Origin: Ensifer sp. BR816
GTDB lineage: Bacteria; Pseudomonadota; Alphaproteobacteria; Rhizobiales; Rhizobiaceae
DNA length: 64,000 bases
Direction: 5' to 3'
Assembly (NCBI RefSeq): GCF_000378985.1
Contig: NZ_KB905370.1
Span: 3,927,342-3,991,341, forward strand
Position 1 is the first letter of the stretch, and each line of letters starts with the position of its first letter. This document shows positions 36,477 to 48,929 of this stretch, piece by piece. The position numbers were made by a program, and so were the translations under genes. The notes below the pieces were generated by a model that made no database searches, had not been told where the DNA came from, and worked only from the letters and a program-made list of their open reading frames with translations.

Positions 36477-37226
36477 ATGTTCGATCTTACCGGCAAGACA
36501 GCGCTCGTCACGGGCGGCGGACGCGGCCTCGGCCTGGAAATGGCGAGCGCGCTCGCCAAGGCCGGCGCCTGGACGGTGATCAACGGCCGCAGCCGGAAAA
36601 GCCTCGAAGAGGCGCGCGAGCGGCTTGCCGGCGAGGGCATTGCGATCGGCATCGCACCGGGCGATATCACCCGCGATGTCGGATCCATCCTCGCCCAGGT
36701 GGCCGACAGGACCGGCCAGCTCGACATTCTCGTCCATGCGGTCGGCGAGCGCGACAGGCGCGGCACCGAGGCGATGGAGCCGGAGGATTTCGCGCAGCTC
36801 CTGAATACTGACCTGACCGCGGCCTATGCGGTGGCGAGAACCGCCCTTCCGCTTCTGCAGCGTTCCACCGCCGGCCGACTGATCTTCGTGACGTCGATCG
36901 CAGCCTTTGCCGCCCGGGCCGGCGACCCGGCCTATACGGCGGCAAAGGGCGGGCTTTCGGCGCTGACGCGCTCGCTTGCCGTCGAGCACGGTGCCGACAA
37001 CCTTACCGTCAACGCAATCGCACCCGGCTGGTTCGCGACCGAGACCAACGCGCATCTGGCCGCCGATCCAGCGCTGCAGGCCTTCGTCGAAGTGCGCATT
37101 CCGTTGAAACGCTGGGGCCGCCCCGAGGAGATCGCGCCTGCCGCCGTCTTCCTCGCCTCGCCGGCGGCAAGCTTCGTCAACGGCATCACCCTCACAGTCG
37201 ACGGCGGCATGACCGTGCAGATGTGA
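36477..37226 (+). CDS. short-chain dehydrogenase/reductase (gluconate 5-dehydrogenase-like)
   Basis: A 249-residue classical SDR: TGGGRGLGLEMA cofactor motif (residues 12-23), NTD at about 103-105 in place of the NAG-type strand-4 motif, a Ser in FVTSIAA, and the catalytic YTAAK near residue 155. The C-terminal VDGGMTVQM is typical. An NGRS at 36-39 suggests NADP preference. Upstream in-frame starts overlap the terminator and are rejected. Substrate unknown. Confidence 0.86.
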   Translation: MFDLTGKTALVTGGGRGLGLEMASALAKAGAWTVINGRSRKSLEEARERLAGEGIAIGIAPGDITRDVGSILAQVADRTGQLDILVHAVGERDRRGTEAMEPEDFAQLLNTDLTAAYAVARTALPLLQRSTAGRLIFVTSIAAFAARAGDPAYTAAKGGLSALTRSLAVEHGADNLTVNAIAPGWFATETNAHLAADPALQAFVEVRIPLKRWGRPEEIAPAAVFLASPAASFVNGITLTVDGGMTVQM

Positions 37227-37272
37227 AGCTGCCGAAGCGAGCGGAATAGCATCTTGGCTGGTAGGGGTGGCA

Positions 37273-37464
37273 CCCCCTCTGCCCTGCCGGGATCTCCCCC
37301 ACAAGGGGGAGATCGGCTGAAAGCGCGGCGCTGCCCAACCGTGAGCTGGCAAAAGCGTAAGTCACAGGGCTTCCGATTGAGGCGAAGGGGAATTTGCTTG
37401 AATGGGAGGCCGCCGCTTGCCGATCTCCCCCCTTGTGGGGGAGATGCCCGGCAGGGCAGAGGGG
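37273..37464. repeat. paired palindromic element, copy 3 (192 bp)
   Basis: Arms 37273-37317 and 37419-37464 are inverted copies of the CCCCTCTGCCCTGCCGGG family with inward hairpins. It lies between two convergent genes (SDR and mmsB) and may act as a two-way terminator. Confidence 0.85.
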
Positions 37465-37554
37465 TACCGACACCCGCTGGCCCAATTTGCAGTCCAATCA
37501 AGAACGGTAAGCGGGTTCTGCTACATTCTGCGTGCTCTGCACGCGCGCGCGCCC

Positions 37555-38451
37555 CTACCCGCCCTTCGCGTCCTCCGTCCCACGCAGCATGCGGATCAGC
37601 CCGGAGAAATCCTCGGCCCCATGGCCGAGCTTCTCGAACAGGCTGTAGAGCTGCGCCGCCTGTGCGCCCATCGGCGTCGCCGCTCCGCTCGCGCTTGCCG
37701 CCTGCTGCGCCAGTTTCAGGTCTTTCAGCATCAGGCTTGCCATGAAGCCCGGCTTGTAGTCGTTGTTGGCCGGCGACGCCGGGACGGGGCCTGGCACCGG
37801 GCAGTAGCTCGTCAGCGACCAGCACTGGCCGGACGAGGTGGAGGCCACGTCGAAGAGCGCCTGGTGCGACAGGCCGAGCCGTTCGGCGAGCACGAAGGCC
37901 TCGCAGACCGCTGCCATCGAGACGCCGAGGATCATGTTGTTGCAGATCTTGGCGGCCTGGCCGGCGCCGGCATCGCCGCAATGGACGATCTTCTTGCCCA
38001 TTGCTTCGAGCATGTGCTTGCCGCGGGAAAAGGCGCCGTCGCTGCCGCCGACCATGAAGGTGAGCGTCCCGGCGGCCGCACCCGCGGTGCCGCCGGAGAC
38101 CGGCGCATCGAGCGACGGGCAGCCGGCCTTGTCTGCGAAGCCATGCACCTTGCGGGCGCTTTCCACGTCGATCGTCGAGCTGTCGATGATCAGCGTGCCC
38201 GGATCGACGAAGCCGAGCAATTCGTCCCAGACATAGATGACGTGCGAACCCGCCGGCAGCATGGTGATGACGCATTCGGATTCGCGCACCGCCTGGGAGA
38301 TCGATCCGGCCACGGAAACGCCCGACTTGGCGGCCGCGTTGCGCGAGGCCTCCGACAGGTCGAAGCCGGTAACGGCGTGACCCGCCTTCACCAGATTGGC
38401 GGCCATCGGACCGCCCATATTGCCAAGCCCGATAAAGGCGATCTTCGTCAT
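37555..38451 (-). CDS. mmsB: 3-hydroxyisobutyrate dehydrogenase
   Basis: From ATG 38451, 298 residues with GLGNMGGPMAANL (residues 8-20), DAPVSGGTAGAAAGTLTFMVGG (near 115-136) and the catalytic-lysine region GAGQAAKICNNM, all diagnostic of HIBADH. It oxidises 3-hydroxyisobutyrate to methylmalonate semialdehyde in valine breakdown. It is the last gene of a three-gene operon with the hydrolase and dehydrogenase that make its substrate. Confidence 0.93.
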   Translation of the reverse strand: MTKIAFIGLGNMGGPMAANLVKAGHAVTGFDLSEASRNAAAKSGVSVAGSISQAVRESECVITMLPAGSHVIYVWDELLGFVDPGTLIIDSSTIDVESARKVHGFADKAGCPSLDAPVSGGTAGAAAGTLTFMVGGSDGAFSRGKHMLEAMGKKIVHCGDAGAGQAAKICNNMILGVSMAAVCEAFVLAERLGLSHQALFDVASTSSGQCWSLTSYCPVPGPVPASPANNDYKPGFMASLMLKDLKLAQQAASASGAATPMGAQAAQLYSLFEKLGHGAEDFSGLIRMLRGTEDAKGG

Positions 38452-38511
38452 CTTGCCTCTCCTCCTCCTCAACTCACATCCAGCGTCCTGCGCCGGTCGG
38501 CGCGATCGTCC

Positions 38512-39579
38512 CTAGCCGCCGGCAAAGAGCGGCGCGCCGTCATGGCGCGCGAAGCGCGCAAGCGTCTGCGGCGTGACGTCCGGAAGCCCGACCGACCATT
38601 TGGGATTGCGATCCTTGTCGATCACCGCGGCGCGCACACCCTCGTAGAAATCGGGGTTCGAGAGCATGGCGACGCAGCCCGCATATTCCCGCTCCAGGCA
38701 CGCGTTCAGCGTTTCGCTACCGCGTCCGGCTCTCAGCAGCGAAAGAGTGAGCTTCAGGCTGATCGCCGAGCGCGTCTTCAGGAGCGCAAGCGTCTCGCGG
38801 GCGAAGTCCGAACCGTCCTTTTCCAGTGCCGCGAAGATTTCCTCGACCGTGTCGAAGGCGAAGCAGCGGTCGATGAGGGCACTGTGCGCGAGCAGCGCTG
38901 AGGCCGGCGCCTCGCTTGAGACGGCGCGGATCGCGGCCGAAACATCCTCGGCGGTGGCCGATGAGGGAAGCTTGACGAGGGAGGCTATCAGCCCGTCGAT
39001 CTTCTCCGACGGAACGAAGCTGTCGGCAAGCCGCGCGTAGATTGCCGCCGCAGCCCCGACGTCACGGCCGGTGAGACCGAGATAGGTGCCGAACTCGCCC
39101 GGCGCCCGCGGCAGGAGCCAGGTCGCCCCGACATCGGTGAAATAGCCGATCCCCGTTTCAGGCATGGCGAACCGCGTTCTCTCGGTGACGATGCGGTGGC
39201 TGCCATGGGCGGAAATGCCGACTCCGCCGCCCATCACAATGCCGTCCATGATGGCGATATAGGGCTTGCCATAAGCGGAAATGCGGCTGTTGACGATGAA
39301 CTCCTCGCGCCAGAATTGCGCCCCTTCCTCGGGGCGTTCGCGGCCGCCCTCGTAGATCATGCGGATGTCGCCGCCGGCACAAAGCCCGCGCTCGCCCTCG
39401 CCGGTGACGAGCACGGCGGCAATCGCCGGATCGCCCTCGAACTCGGTGAGCGCCGCGGCGATCGCTCGGATCATCGGCTGATTGAGGCTGTTCAGCGCGC
39501 GCGGCCGGTTGAGCCGGAGCCTGCCGATCGCGCCTTGGCGTTCGACGATGACCTCCGGTTGAGCGGTCTGCATCTCCAT
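38512..39579 (-). CDS. 3-hydroxyisobutyryl-CoA hydrolase (HIBCH)
   Basis: The 355-residue crotonase-fold protein has LNRPRALNSLN, GEGERGLCAGGDIRMIYEGG, the oxyanion loop GIVMGGGVGISAHGSHRIV, AMPETGIGYFTDVGATW with the HIBCH-type acidic residue, and an extended C-terminal domain. Length of about 350 aa separates HIBCH from enoyl-CoA hydratases (about 260). It releases CoA from 3-hydroxyisobutyryl-CoA. Gap to the upstream dehydrogenase gene is 12 nt. Confidence 0.9.
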   Translation of the reverse strand: MEMQTAQPEVIVERQGAIGRLRLNRPRALNSLNQPMIRAIAAALTEFEGDPAIAAVLVTGEGERGLCAGGDIRMIYEGGRERPEEGAQFWREEFIVNSRISAYGKPYIAIMDGIVMGGGVGISAHGSHRIVTERTRFAMPETGIGYFTDVGATWLLPRAPGEFGTYLGLTGRDVGAAAAIYARLADSFVPSEKIDGLIASLVKLPSSATAEDVSAAIRAVSSEAPASALLAHSALIDRCFAFDTVEEIFAALEKDGSDFARETLALLKTRSAISLKLTLSLLRAGRGSETLNACLEREYAGCVAMLSNPDFYEGVRAAVIDKDRNPKWSVGLPDVTPQTLARFARHDGAPLFAGG

Positions 39580-39591
39580 AAGATGTCCTTC

Positions 39592-40734
39592 CTATTTCCG
39601 TCCCATGACGGCGCGCGACACGATCAGCCGCATGATCTCGTTCGTTCCTTCGAGTATCTGGTGCACCCTCAGGTCCCTGACAATCTTCTCGACGCCGTAA
39701 TCGGCGAGATAGCCGTAGCCGCCATGCAGCTGCAGCGCGTCGTTGGCGACAGCAAAGCAGCGATCCGTGACAAAACGTTTGGCCATGGCGCAGAGCTTGG
39801 TCGCCTCCGCATCTCCGCCGTCGAGCGCGGCGGCCGCACGCCAGAGGAAGGTGCGGGCGATCTCGAGATCGGTCGCCATGTCGGCAAGGCGGAACTGCAG
39901 CGCCTGGAATTCGCCGATCGCCTTGCCGAACGCGCGGCGCTCCTGGACATAGGCAAGCGCCTTGTCGAAGGCGGCCTGCGCCCCGCCGAGCGAGGCGGCG
40001 GCAATATTCAGCCGGCCGCCATCAAGGCCGGCCATGGCGATCCTGAAGCCCTCGCCCTCGGCCCCCAGCCGGTTTTCCACGGGAACGCGGACATTGTCGA
40101 GCATCACCGCCCGCGTCGGCTGGGCGTGCCAGCCCATCTTCTTCTCATTGGCGCCGAAGGTAAGGCCGGCCACGTCCTTGTCGACGACGAAGGCGGAAAT
40201 CCCCTTCGGCCCCTCCTCGCCGGTGCGTGCCATGACGATGTAGAGGCCGGATTCGCCGGCACCGGAAATGAACTGCTTCTGCCCGGTGAGCAGATAGGCG
40301 TCGCCCTCACGCACGGCCTTCGTCTTCAGCGCCGCCGCATCCGAGCCGGAACCGGGCTCGGTCAGGCAATAGCTGGCCAATATCTCCATGGTGAGCAGCC
40401 GCGGCAGCAGCCGCTGGCGCTGCTCGTCCGTGCCGTAGCGGTCGATCATGCCGGCGCACATGTTGTGGATCGAGACGAAGGAGGCGACCGCCGGGCAGCC
40501 GGTCGCCAGCGACTCGATGATCATCGCGGCGTCGAGGCGTGTCAGCCCCGTGCCGCCGACGTCGTCGCGGACATAGATGCCGGCCATGCCGAGCGCGGCG
40601 GCGGCGCGCAGCGTCTCCACCGGAAAATGCTTCCGCTGGTCCCAATCGACGGCATGGGGCGCGAGTTCGTCCCGGGCGAAATCGAGCGCCATCGCGCGGA
40701 TGGCTTGCTGCTCCTCCGACAGGCGAAATTCCAT
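39592..40734 (-). CDS. isobutyryl-CoA dehydrogenase (acyl-CoA dehydrogenase family)
   Basis: The enzyme (380 aa from ATG 40734) has an ACAD layout: YCLTEPGSGSDAAALKT flavin/substrate segment, GGRLNIAAASLGGAQAAFD, RRAFGKAIGEFQALQFRLADM, and the C-terminal QILEGTNEIMRLIVSR with FAD contact. The LHGGYGYLADYGVEKIVRD stretch carries the Glu-region of short-branched members. Context (HIBCH and mmsB next) makes isobutyryl-CoA the likely substrate. Two further ATGs lie 6 and 24 nt upstream; 40734 is best placed for GGGAGGA. Confidence 0.9.
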   Translation of the reverse strand: MEFRLSEEQQAIRAMALDFARDELAPHAVDWDQRKHFPVETLRAAAALGMAGIYVRDDVGGTGLTRLDAAMIIESLATGCPAVASFVSIHNMCAGMIDRYGTDEQRQRLLPRLLTMEILASYCLTEPGSGSDAAALKTKAVREGDAYLLTGQKQFISGAGESGLYIVMARTGEEGPKGISAFVVDKDVAGLTFGANEKKMGWHAQPTRAVMLDNVRVPVENRLGAEGEGFRIAMAGLDGGRLNIAAASLGGAQAAFDKALAYVQERRAFGKAIGEFQALQFRLADMATDLEIARTFLWRAAAALDGGDAEATKLCAMAKRFVTDRCFAVANDALQLHGGYGYLADYGVEKIVRDLRVHQILEGTNEIMRLIVSRAVMGRK

Positions 40735-40824
40735 ATGCATGTCCTCCCTGACCCGCATAGTGACGATGTGGCGCTGTAGTTACATCAAATCTCGCACAGG
40801 CACAGACGCAAATTCTCACAGTAT

Positions 40825-40842
40825 CTGTTCAAAAACGAACAG
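40825..40842. promoter_or_regulatory. CTGTTC-N6-GAACAG palindrome, candidate operator of the valine operon
   Basis: A perfect inverted repeat with 6-nt arms and A-rich spacer, 90 nt upstream of the dehydrogenase start and just after the regulator gene's stop. The regulator that reads it is unknown. Confidence 0.45.
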
Positions 40843-40861
40843 CCCCACGAGACGAGGCAGA

Positions 40862-42280
40862 TCAGCTCTCACTCAAACGATACGGCAGAGAGCCGCGCAT
40901 GTCATGATCGACGATCAACTTCCGCTTCAGCGGCGGGACGGCGCGGCTCGCGCACTTGGTGCGCTCGCAGATGCGGCAGGAGATGCCGATCGGGTCGAAG
41001 GCGGCGCGGTTGCCGAGATCCATATCGTCCGCATAGACGAAGGCGTCGGCATAGGAAATCTCGCAGCCGAGTGCCAGCGCATAGCGCGGATGGGCGGCGC
41101 GATAGCCGCCCCCGCCCTTGCTGATCTGGGTGGCGAGACAAAGATAGCGCACGCCATCCGGTGTCTCGGCCAACTGGCGGATGATCCGGCCCGGCGCCTC
41201 GAAGGCCTGGTGCACGTTCCACAGCGGGCAGGCGGCGCCGAAACGGGCGAATTGCAGCTTGGCGGCGCTGTGGCGCTTGGTGATGTTGCCGGCCCGGTCG
41301 ATGCGGGCGAAGAAGATCGGAATGCCCTTCTGTCCGGGGCGCTGCAGTGTCGACAGCCGGTGGCAGACCTGCTCCAGAGAGGCACCGAAGCGAGCGGCGA
41401 TAAGCTCGATATCGTGGCGCAGCTCGCGTGCCGCCTTGAGAAAGGGCTGGTAGGGGAGGATCAGCGCGCCGGCGAAATAATTCTGCAGGCCGATGCGACA
41501 GATCTCGTAGGCTTCCTCGGTGCGGAAGCCGGCGCTGCCGGCGATCCGGTCGATCTCCTCGCGCGCATGAAGCTGGGCGATCTGCAGCGCCAGCTGGAAG
41601 TCGCGGGTCGGCGCCGGCGCGTAGGGGTTCATGGTCAGGATGCGGGCACGCGGATCGAAGCGGCGGATCGCCTCGTCGCCGGCCGCCCCCCGCACGACAC
41701 GCACGCCATGCCGCTGTTCGAGATAGCCCGCAAGCGCGGCGTGGTTGTCGCCCTCGCCGAGACCGAGTTCGCCCGCCAGATGCTCGGCCAGCGTATCGAT
41801 CTCGTGGATGTAGTTGTCGACGAAATGGAAGAAATCACGGACTTCCTCATACGGAGTCGTCTCGACAAAGGAGGCGTCGCGGCCGATCGTGTCGTCGATG
41901 CTGGCGAGCTGTTCGCTGTTGCGGCGATAGGCCTGGTGGCACTTGATCAACGCGTGCGCCAGTCCCGGCGCATTCTGGCTGATCAGCTTGAGTTCCTGGA
42001 GGCTCGGCGCATAGGTCTCGAACAGCGGGTCGCTGAGCGCTTCCGAGAGAGCCGAGAGCAGCCGGTCGCCCTCGCCTGAGGAGAGCTCGGCGATATCGAT
42101 CTGGAACTTTTCGGCGAGCGCCAGCAGCACCGCCGCCGAGACCGGCCGCTGGTTGTTTTCGACCTGGTTCAGATAGCTCGTCGAGATGCCGATCCGCTCG
42201 GCAAATTGCCCCTGCGTCGCACGGTTTGCTTCCCGCAATTCCCGGACCTTGCGGCCGATATAGAGCTTGCCGATCGCCAT
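40862..42280 (-). CDS. short-chain fatty acyl-CoA regulator (ScfR/PccR type)
   Basis: The 472-residue regulator has an N-terminal XRE helix-turn-helix ([39 protein letters not shown] region, residues 10-50), a central IrrE-like domain, and a C-terminal DUF2083 domain ending with [18 protein letters not shown], the Cys motif of RamB/PccR-type proteins. PccR in Rhodobacter senses propionyl-CoA to control pccB. It is divergent from pccB here, and TTTGCAA repeats touch its start codon, suggesting autoregulation. Confidence 0.88.
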   Translation of the reverse strand: MAIGKLYIGRKVRELREANRATQGQFAERIGISTSYLNQVENNQRPVSAAVLLALAEKFQIDIAELSSGEGDRLLSALSEALSDPLFETYAPSLQELKLISQNAPGLAHALIKCHQAYRRNSEQLASIDDTIGRDASFVETTPYEEVRDFFHFVDNYIHEIDTLAEHLAGELGLGEGDNHAALAGYLEQRHGVRVVRGAAGDEAIRRFDPRARILTMNPYAPAPTRDFQLALQIAQLHAREEIDRIAGSAGFRTEEAYEICRIGLQNYFAGALILPYQPFLKAARELRHDIELIAARFGASLEQVCHRLSTLQRPGQKGIPIFFARIDRAGNITKRHSAAKLQFARFGAACPLWNVHQAFEAPGRIIRQLAETPDGVRYLCLATQISKGGGGYRAAHPRYALALGCEISYADAFVYADDMDLGNRAAFDPIGISCRICERTKCASRAVPPLKRKLIVDHDMRGSLPYRLSES

Positions 42281-42281
42281 G

Positions 42282-42296
42282 TTTGCAACTTTGCAA
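42282..42296. promoter_or_regulatory. TTTGCAA-C-TTTGCAA, candidate PccR-type operator
   Basis: Two TTTGCAA half-sites (42282-42288, 42290-42296) start 2 nt from the regulator's start codon. TTTGCAA elements are, as I recall, the recognition unit of RamB/PccR regulators. A further single TTTGCA lies near 42328. Confidence 0.55.
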
Positions 42297-42377
42297 TTCG
42301 CGTTTTACATTTTTATATTTTCCACATTTGCACATGATCCGGCTTTTTACCAGCCGCGGTCGGCGCTATTGCGATCC

Positions 42378-42481
42378 TACAGCGCCGCGCGTCTGATCAG
42401 ATGCGCACAGGTCGCTGTGGCACGTTTGAATTGCTGCATGTTTTTATCCTTGAATCGGCTAGGATTTGCGGAAACACGCAG
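42378..42481. repeat. RIME1-type element in the scfR-pccB promoter region
   Basis: Same family as 8923-9029 with the palindrome order reversed: TACAGCGCCGCGCGTCTGAT first, then the ATGTTTTTATCCTTGAATCG palindrome, ending 44 nt before pccB. Arms have several mismatches, so it is an older copy. Confidence 0.75.
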
Positions 42482-42524
42482 GAGCGAAGCCTCTGCACGA
42501 TCAGCGAAAAACGGGAGGAGAGCG

Positions 42525-44057
42525 ATGCGCGCCATACTTGAACAGGTCGAGGCCCGCCGGGCTCAAGCCAGGGCCGGCGGCGGCGAGCGCCGCGTCGCCG
42601 CGCAGCACGGCAAGGGCAAGCTGACCGCGCGCGAGCGCATCGACGTGCTGCTCGATGAAGGCTCCTTCGAAGAATACGACATGTATGTCACGCACCGCTG
42701 CGTCGACTTCGGCATGGCCGAAGAGAAGACCGCCGGCGATGGCGTCGTTACCGGCTGGGGTACGATCAACGGCCGGCAGGTCTATGTGTTCTCTCAGGAC
42801 TTCACCGTGCTCGGCGGCTCGCTCTCCGAGACGCATGCGCAGAAGATCTGCAAGATCATGGATATGGCGGCCCGCAACGGCGCGCCGGTAATCGGCCTCA
42901 ACGATTCGGGCGGCGCCCGCATCCAGGAAGGCGTCGCCTCGCTTGCCGGCTATGCAGAGGTGTTCCGCCGCAACGCCGAGGTCTCCGGCGTCATCCCGCA
43001 GATCTCGGTGATCATGGGACCGTGTGCCGGCGGTGCGGTCTATTCGCCGGCGATGACCGACTTCATCTTCATGGTGCGCGACAGTTCCTACATGTTCGTC
43101 ACCGGCCCGGACGTGGTGAAGACTGTGACGAACGAGATCGTCACGGCGGAAGAGCTTGGCGGCGCCCGCACCCACACGTCCAAGTCCTCGGTCGCCGACG
43201 GCGCCTACGAGAACGATATCGAGGCGCTCGAGCAGGTGCGGCTGCTCTTCGATTTCCTGCCATTGAACAACCGCGAGAAGCCGCCGGTGCGGGCCTTCCA
43301 CGACGACCCGGCGCGCATCGAGATGCGTCTCGACAGCCTGATCCCGGACAGCGCCGCCAAGCCCTACGACATGAAGGAACTGATCCTGGCGGTGGCCGAC
43401 GAGGGCGACTTCTTCGAACTGCAGGCGGATTTCGCCCGCAACATCATCACCGGCTTCATCCGGCTCGAGGGCCAGACGGTCGGCGTCGTCGCCAACCAGC
43501 CGATGGTGCTCGCCGGCTGCCTCGACATCGATTCCTCGCGGAAAGCCGCCCGTTTCGTGCGCTTCTGCGATGCTTTCTCGATCCCGATCCTGACGCTCGT
43601 CGACGTCCCCGGCTTCCTGCCCGGCACCGCCCAGGAATATGGCGGAGTCATCAAGCACGGCGCCAAGCTCCTGTTCGCCTACAGCCAGGCAACCGTGCCG
43701 ATGGTGACGCTGATCACCCGCAAGGCCTATGGCGGCGCCTATGACGTCATGGCGTCAAAACATATCGGCGCCGACGTCAACTATGCCTGGCCGACGGCCG
43801 AGATTGCCGTGATGGGCGCCAAGGGCGCGACCGAGATCCTCTACCGCTCCGAGCTCGGCGACCCGGAAAAGATCGCCGCCCGCACGAAGGAATACGAGGA
43901 GCGCTTCGCCAACCCCTTCGTCGCCGCCGAGCGCGGCTTCATCGACGAGGTGATCATGCCGCATTCTTCCCGCAAGCGCATCGCCCGCGCTTTCGCCTCC
44001 TTGCGCAACAAGCAGGTGGAGACGCGCTGGCGGAAGCACGACACGATCCCGCTATGA
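42525..44057 (+). CDS. pccB: propionyl-CoA carboxylase beta subunit
   Basis: From ATG 42525 (GGGAGGAG upstream) 510 residues forming the two-domain carboxyltransferase: N-half with [24 protein letters not shown] and [17 protein letters not shown]-half with [31 protein letters not shown] and the [11 protein letters not shown] oxyanion loop. It transfers carboxyl from biotin to propionyl-CoA. An earlier in-frame start would add 86 residues translated from the RIME1 and is rejected. Confidence 0.95.
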   Translation: MRAILEQVEARRAQARAGGGERRVAAQHGKGKLTARERIDVLLDEGSFEEYDMYVTHRCVDFGMAEEKTAGDGVVTGWGTINGRQVYVFSQDFTVLGGSLSETHAQKICKIMDMAARNGAPVIGLNDSGGARIQEGVASLAGYAEVFRRNAEVSGVIPQISVIMGPCAGGAVYSPAMTDFIFMVRDSSYMFVTGPDVVKTVTNEIVTAEELGGARTHTSKSSVADGAYENDIEALEQVRLLFDFLPLNNREKPPVRAFHDDPARIEMRLDSLIPDSAAKPYDMKELILAVADEGDFFELQADFARNIITGFIRLEGQTVGVVANQPMVLAGCLDIDSSRKAARFVRFCDAFSIPILTLVDVPGFLPGTAQEYGGVIKHGAKLLFAYSQATVPMVTLITRKAYGGAYDVMASKHIGADVNYAWPTAEIAVMGAKGATEILYRSELGDPEKIAARTKEYEERFANPFVAAERGFIDEVIMPHSSRKRIARAFASLRNKQVETRWRKHDTIPL

Positions 44058-44350
44058 TGGAAACCATGAGACCGGAACCGCAAGTTCGGACGATGCCTGA
44101 CGCTGCCAGCCGCGGTCACCGGGGGATGCTGCGGCATCTGGTGATAAGTGCCCTCTCCGGTACGCTCGCCGGCGCGGTGGCGGCCGGCGCACTGACCCTG
44201 CTCGACATCGGCTCCGTCGGCACGCTCGTCGCGCGCTCGACCGATCCGTTGCTTGCGATGGCGACGGTGCTTGCGCCTTTCGCGTTGATCGGCACGGCCG
44301 CAGGCGCCGCAATTGGCTTGGCTCCCTATTTCAGGAAATTCCGGCGATGA
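44054..44350 (+). CDS. small two-helix membrane protein between pccB and pccA
   Basis: A 98-residue frame starting at ATG 44054, overlapping the pccB stop by 4 nt and ending where a pccA start lies (ATGA at 44347-44350). It has a basic N-terminus and two hydrophobic helices (about residues 28-52 and 63-90), then a basic RKFRR tail. Not a known carboxylase subunit. Tight coupling on both sides argues it is translated. Confidence 0.7.
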   Translation: MMETMRPEPQVRTMPDAASRGHRGMLRHLVISALSGTLAGAVAAGALTLLDIGSVGTLVARSTDPLLAMATVLAPFALIGTAAGAAIGLAPYFRKFRR

Positions 44351-44379
44351 CGCGACAGAGAGAATTGAAAGAGAAACGC

Positions 44380-46383
<2,004 letters not shown>

Positions 46384-46439
46384 TGGTGTCGCTGATACTC
46401 CCCTTTGCTCTGCCGAGCATTTTGAAGCGCTGGGAAAGG

Positions 46440-46592
46440 CCCCTGCCCAACCCCTCCCCACAAGGGGGAGGGACTCTGCGGCGGCACCGCCCTGCTCACT
46501 TCGACGGTTCACCGAGTAATTTGAGAAAAAATAGGGTGCGGAGGGCACGGCACGGGAGCCCCTCCCCCTTGTGGGGAGGGGTTGGGGAGGGG
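46440..46592. repeat. paired palindromic element, variant copy 4 (about 153 bp)
   Basis: Arms near 46440-46472 and 46558-46592 are inverted CCCCTCCCCAACCCCTCCCC-type sequences each with a CCCCAC/AAGGGGGAG hairpin. It lies between pccA and bhbA, inside the propionate operon. Confidence 0.8.
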
Positions 46593-46636
46593 TCTGGCCC
46601 GCGCCACGGACAGATGCGCCTCGAAGGGAGCGGCCA

Positions 46637-48775
46637 ATGAGCGAAAAAACCACCAAAGACTGGGAAGCCCTCGCCGAACGCGAGCTCAAGGCTTCCGCCG
46701 AAAGCCTCACCTGGCACACGCCGGAAGGCATCGAGGTCAAGCCGCTCTACACGCGCGCCGATCTCGAAGGCATCGGCTCTCTCGACTCGCTCCCGGGCCT
46801 TGAGCCGTTCCTGCGCGGGCCGCGCGCCACCATGTATGCCGGCCGCCCCTGGACGATCCGGCAATATGCCGGCTTCTCCACCGCGGAAGCATCGAACGCC
46901 TTCTACCGGCGGAACCTTGCTGCAGGGCAGCAGGGCGTCTCGGTCGCCTTCGACCTCGCCACCCATCGCGGCTATGACAGCGACCATCCGCGCGTCGAGG
47001 GCGACGTCGGCAAGGCGGGGGTGGCGATCGACTCCGTCGAGGACATGAAGATCCTCTTCGACGGCATCCCGCTCGAGAAGATCTCCGTGTCGATGACCAT
47101 GAACGGCGCGGTGATCCCGATTCTCGCCTCCTTCATCGTCGCCGGCGAGGAGCAGGGCGTTTCACGCGACAAGCTCTCGGGGACGATCCAGAACGACATC
47201 CTCAAGGAGTTCATGGTCCGCAACACCTATATCTACCCGCCGGAACCCTCGATGCGGATCGTCGCAGACATCATCGAATATACGGCGAAGGAGATGCCGA
47301 AGTTCAACTCGATCTCGATCTCCGGCTATCACATGCAGGAGGCCGGCGCGACGCTGGTACAGGAGCTCGCCTTCACGCTGGCCGACGGACGCGAATATGT
47401 ACGTGCAGCACTTGCCAAGGGGCTGAATGTCGACGAATTCGCCGGACGGCTCTCCTTCTTCTTCGCGATCGGCATGAACTTCTTCATGGAGGCGGCGAAG
47501 CTGCGCGCCGCGCGCCTCCTATGGACACGGATCATGAAGGAGTTCGAGCCGAAGAAGGCATCGTCGCTGATGCTCCGGACCCACTGCCAGACCTCCGGCG
47601 TTTCGCTCGCCGAGCAGGATCCCTACAACAACATCATCCGCACCGCCTTCGAGGCGATGTCGGCGGTGCTTGGCGGCACGCAATCGCTGCACACCAATTC
47701 CTTCGACGAGGCGATTGCGCTCCCGACCGAATTTTCCGCCCGCATCGCCCGCAACACGCAATTGATCCTCCAGCACGAGACGGGCGTCACCAAGGTCGTC
47801 GATCCGCTCGCCGGCTCTTACTATGTCGAGAGCCTGACGAACGACCTTGCCGAAAAGGCATGGGCGCTGATCGAGGAAGTGGAAGCGCTCGGCGGCATGA
47901 CCAAGGCAGTCAATGCCGGCCTGCCGAAGCGGCTGATCGAGGAGGCGGCGACACGGCGCCAGGCGGCGGTCGACCGGGGCGACGAGGTCATTGTCGGCGT
48001 CAACAAATACCGGCTCGAGAACGAAGAGCCGATCGATATCCTCGAGATCGACAACTCCGCCGTCCGCGCGGCGCAGATGAAGAGGATAGAGGAGACCAGG
48101 CGCCGCCGCGACTCGCGGAAGGTCAAGGAAACACTGGACGCGCTTGCCGAGGTCGCACGAAGCGGCAATGGTAACCTGCTCGCCGCCGCGGTCGAAGCGG
48201 CGCGGGCGCGCGCCACTGTCGGCGAGATTTCCGATGCGATGCGGCAAGCCTTCGGCGACCATGCCGCCATTCCCGAGGTCGTCACCGACATCTATGGCAA
48301 GGCCTACGAGGGCGATCCGGAGCTCGGCGTGCTCTCCGGCCGGCTTGGCGAGGTGACGAAGCGGCTCGGCCACAAGCCGAAGATCATGGTCGCCAAGCTT
48401 GGCCAGGACGGTCACGACCGCGGCGCCAAGGTGATCGCCTCGGCCTTCAGCGATATCGGCTTCGATGTCGTAGCCGGGCCGCTGTTCCAGACCCCTGACG
48501 AGGCCGCCGAGCTGGCGCTTGCCGAGGAAGTCACCGTCGTCGGCGTCTCCTCGCTTGCCGCCGGCCACAAGACGCTGATGCCGCAGCTCGCCGAGGCGCT
48601 GAAGAAGCGGGGCGGAAAGGACATCATCGTCGTCTGCGGCGGCGTCATCCCGCGACAGGACTATCAGTATCTCATGGAAAACGGGGTCTCCGCCGTCTTC
48701 GGACCCGGCACGCATGTGCTCGATGCCGCCCGCGCCATGCTCGACCTGATCGAAGGCAGGCGACGCAACGTCTGA
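46637..48775 (+). CDS. bhbA: methylmalonyl-CoA mutase
   Basis: From ATG 46637 (GAAGGGAG upstream) 712 residues: a TIM-barrel substrate domain ([31 protein letters not shown]) and a C-terminal cobalamin domain with DGHDRG (Asp591, His593, Gly596). It converts methylmalonyl-CoA to succinyl-CoA. The S. meliloti homologue is named bhbA. An earlier frame start at 46571 reads through the repeat arm and is rejected. No B12 riboswitch is visible. Confidence 0.95.
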   Translation: MSEKTTKDWEALAERELKASAESLTWHTPEGIEVKPLYTRADLEGIGSLDSLPGLEPFLRGPRATMYAGRPWTIRQYAGFSTAEASNAFYRRNLAAGQQGVSVAFDLATHRGYDSDHPRVEGDVGKAGVAIDSVEDMKILFDGIPLEKISVSMTMNGAVIPILASFIVAGEEQGVSRDKLSGTIQNDILKEFMVRNTYIYPPEPSMRIVADIIEYTAKEMPKFNSISISGYHMQEAGATLVQELAFTLADGREYVRAALAKGLNVDEFAGRLSFFFAIGMNFFMEAAKLRAARLLWTRIMKEFEPKKASSLMLRTHCQTSGVSLAEQDPYNNIIRTAFEAMSAVLGGTQSLHTNSFDEAIALPTEFSARIARNTQLILQHETGVTKVVDPLAGSYYVESLTNDLAEKAWALIEEVEALGGMTKAVNAGLPKRLIEEAATRRQAAVDRGDEVIVGVNKYRLENEEPIDILEIDNSAVRAAQMKRIEETRRRRDSRKVKETLDALAEVARSGNGNLLAAAVEAARARATVGEISDAMRQAFGDHAAIPEVVTDIYGKAYEGDPELGVLSGRLGEVTKRLGHKPKIMVAKLGQDGHDRGAKVIASAFSDIGFDVVAGPLFQTPDEAAELALAEEVTVVGVSSLAAGHKTLMPQLAEALKKRGGKDIIVVCGGVIPRQDYQYLMENGVSAVFGPGTHVLDAARAMLDLIEGRRRNV

Positions 48776-48802
48776 AGACCAATCGCGAGAGGCAATTTCA
48801 CA

Positions 48803-48830
48803 GACGGCTCGTGAGGCACGAGCCGTCCTT
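48803..48830 (+). terminator. hairpin terminator after bhbA
   Basis: GACGGCTCGTG/CACGAGCCGTC, an 11-bp perfect stem (48803-48813, 48817-48827) with loop AGG and CTTT after it. Confidence 0.75.
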
Positions 48831-48929
48831 TGCGCTGCGGTGCCCCGCTTTACCTCGGCTTTTTTTGAACTACTATCATCGCTGTAGCTCAGGGATACCG
48901 CGTCTGCAGACACCGCCAGAGGCAACCGC

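Noticed and set aside
46384..46636. B12 riboswitch ahead of methylmalonyl-CoA mutase
   Set aside because: The gap is filled by the paired repeat; no B12-box-like core or matching fold is visible.
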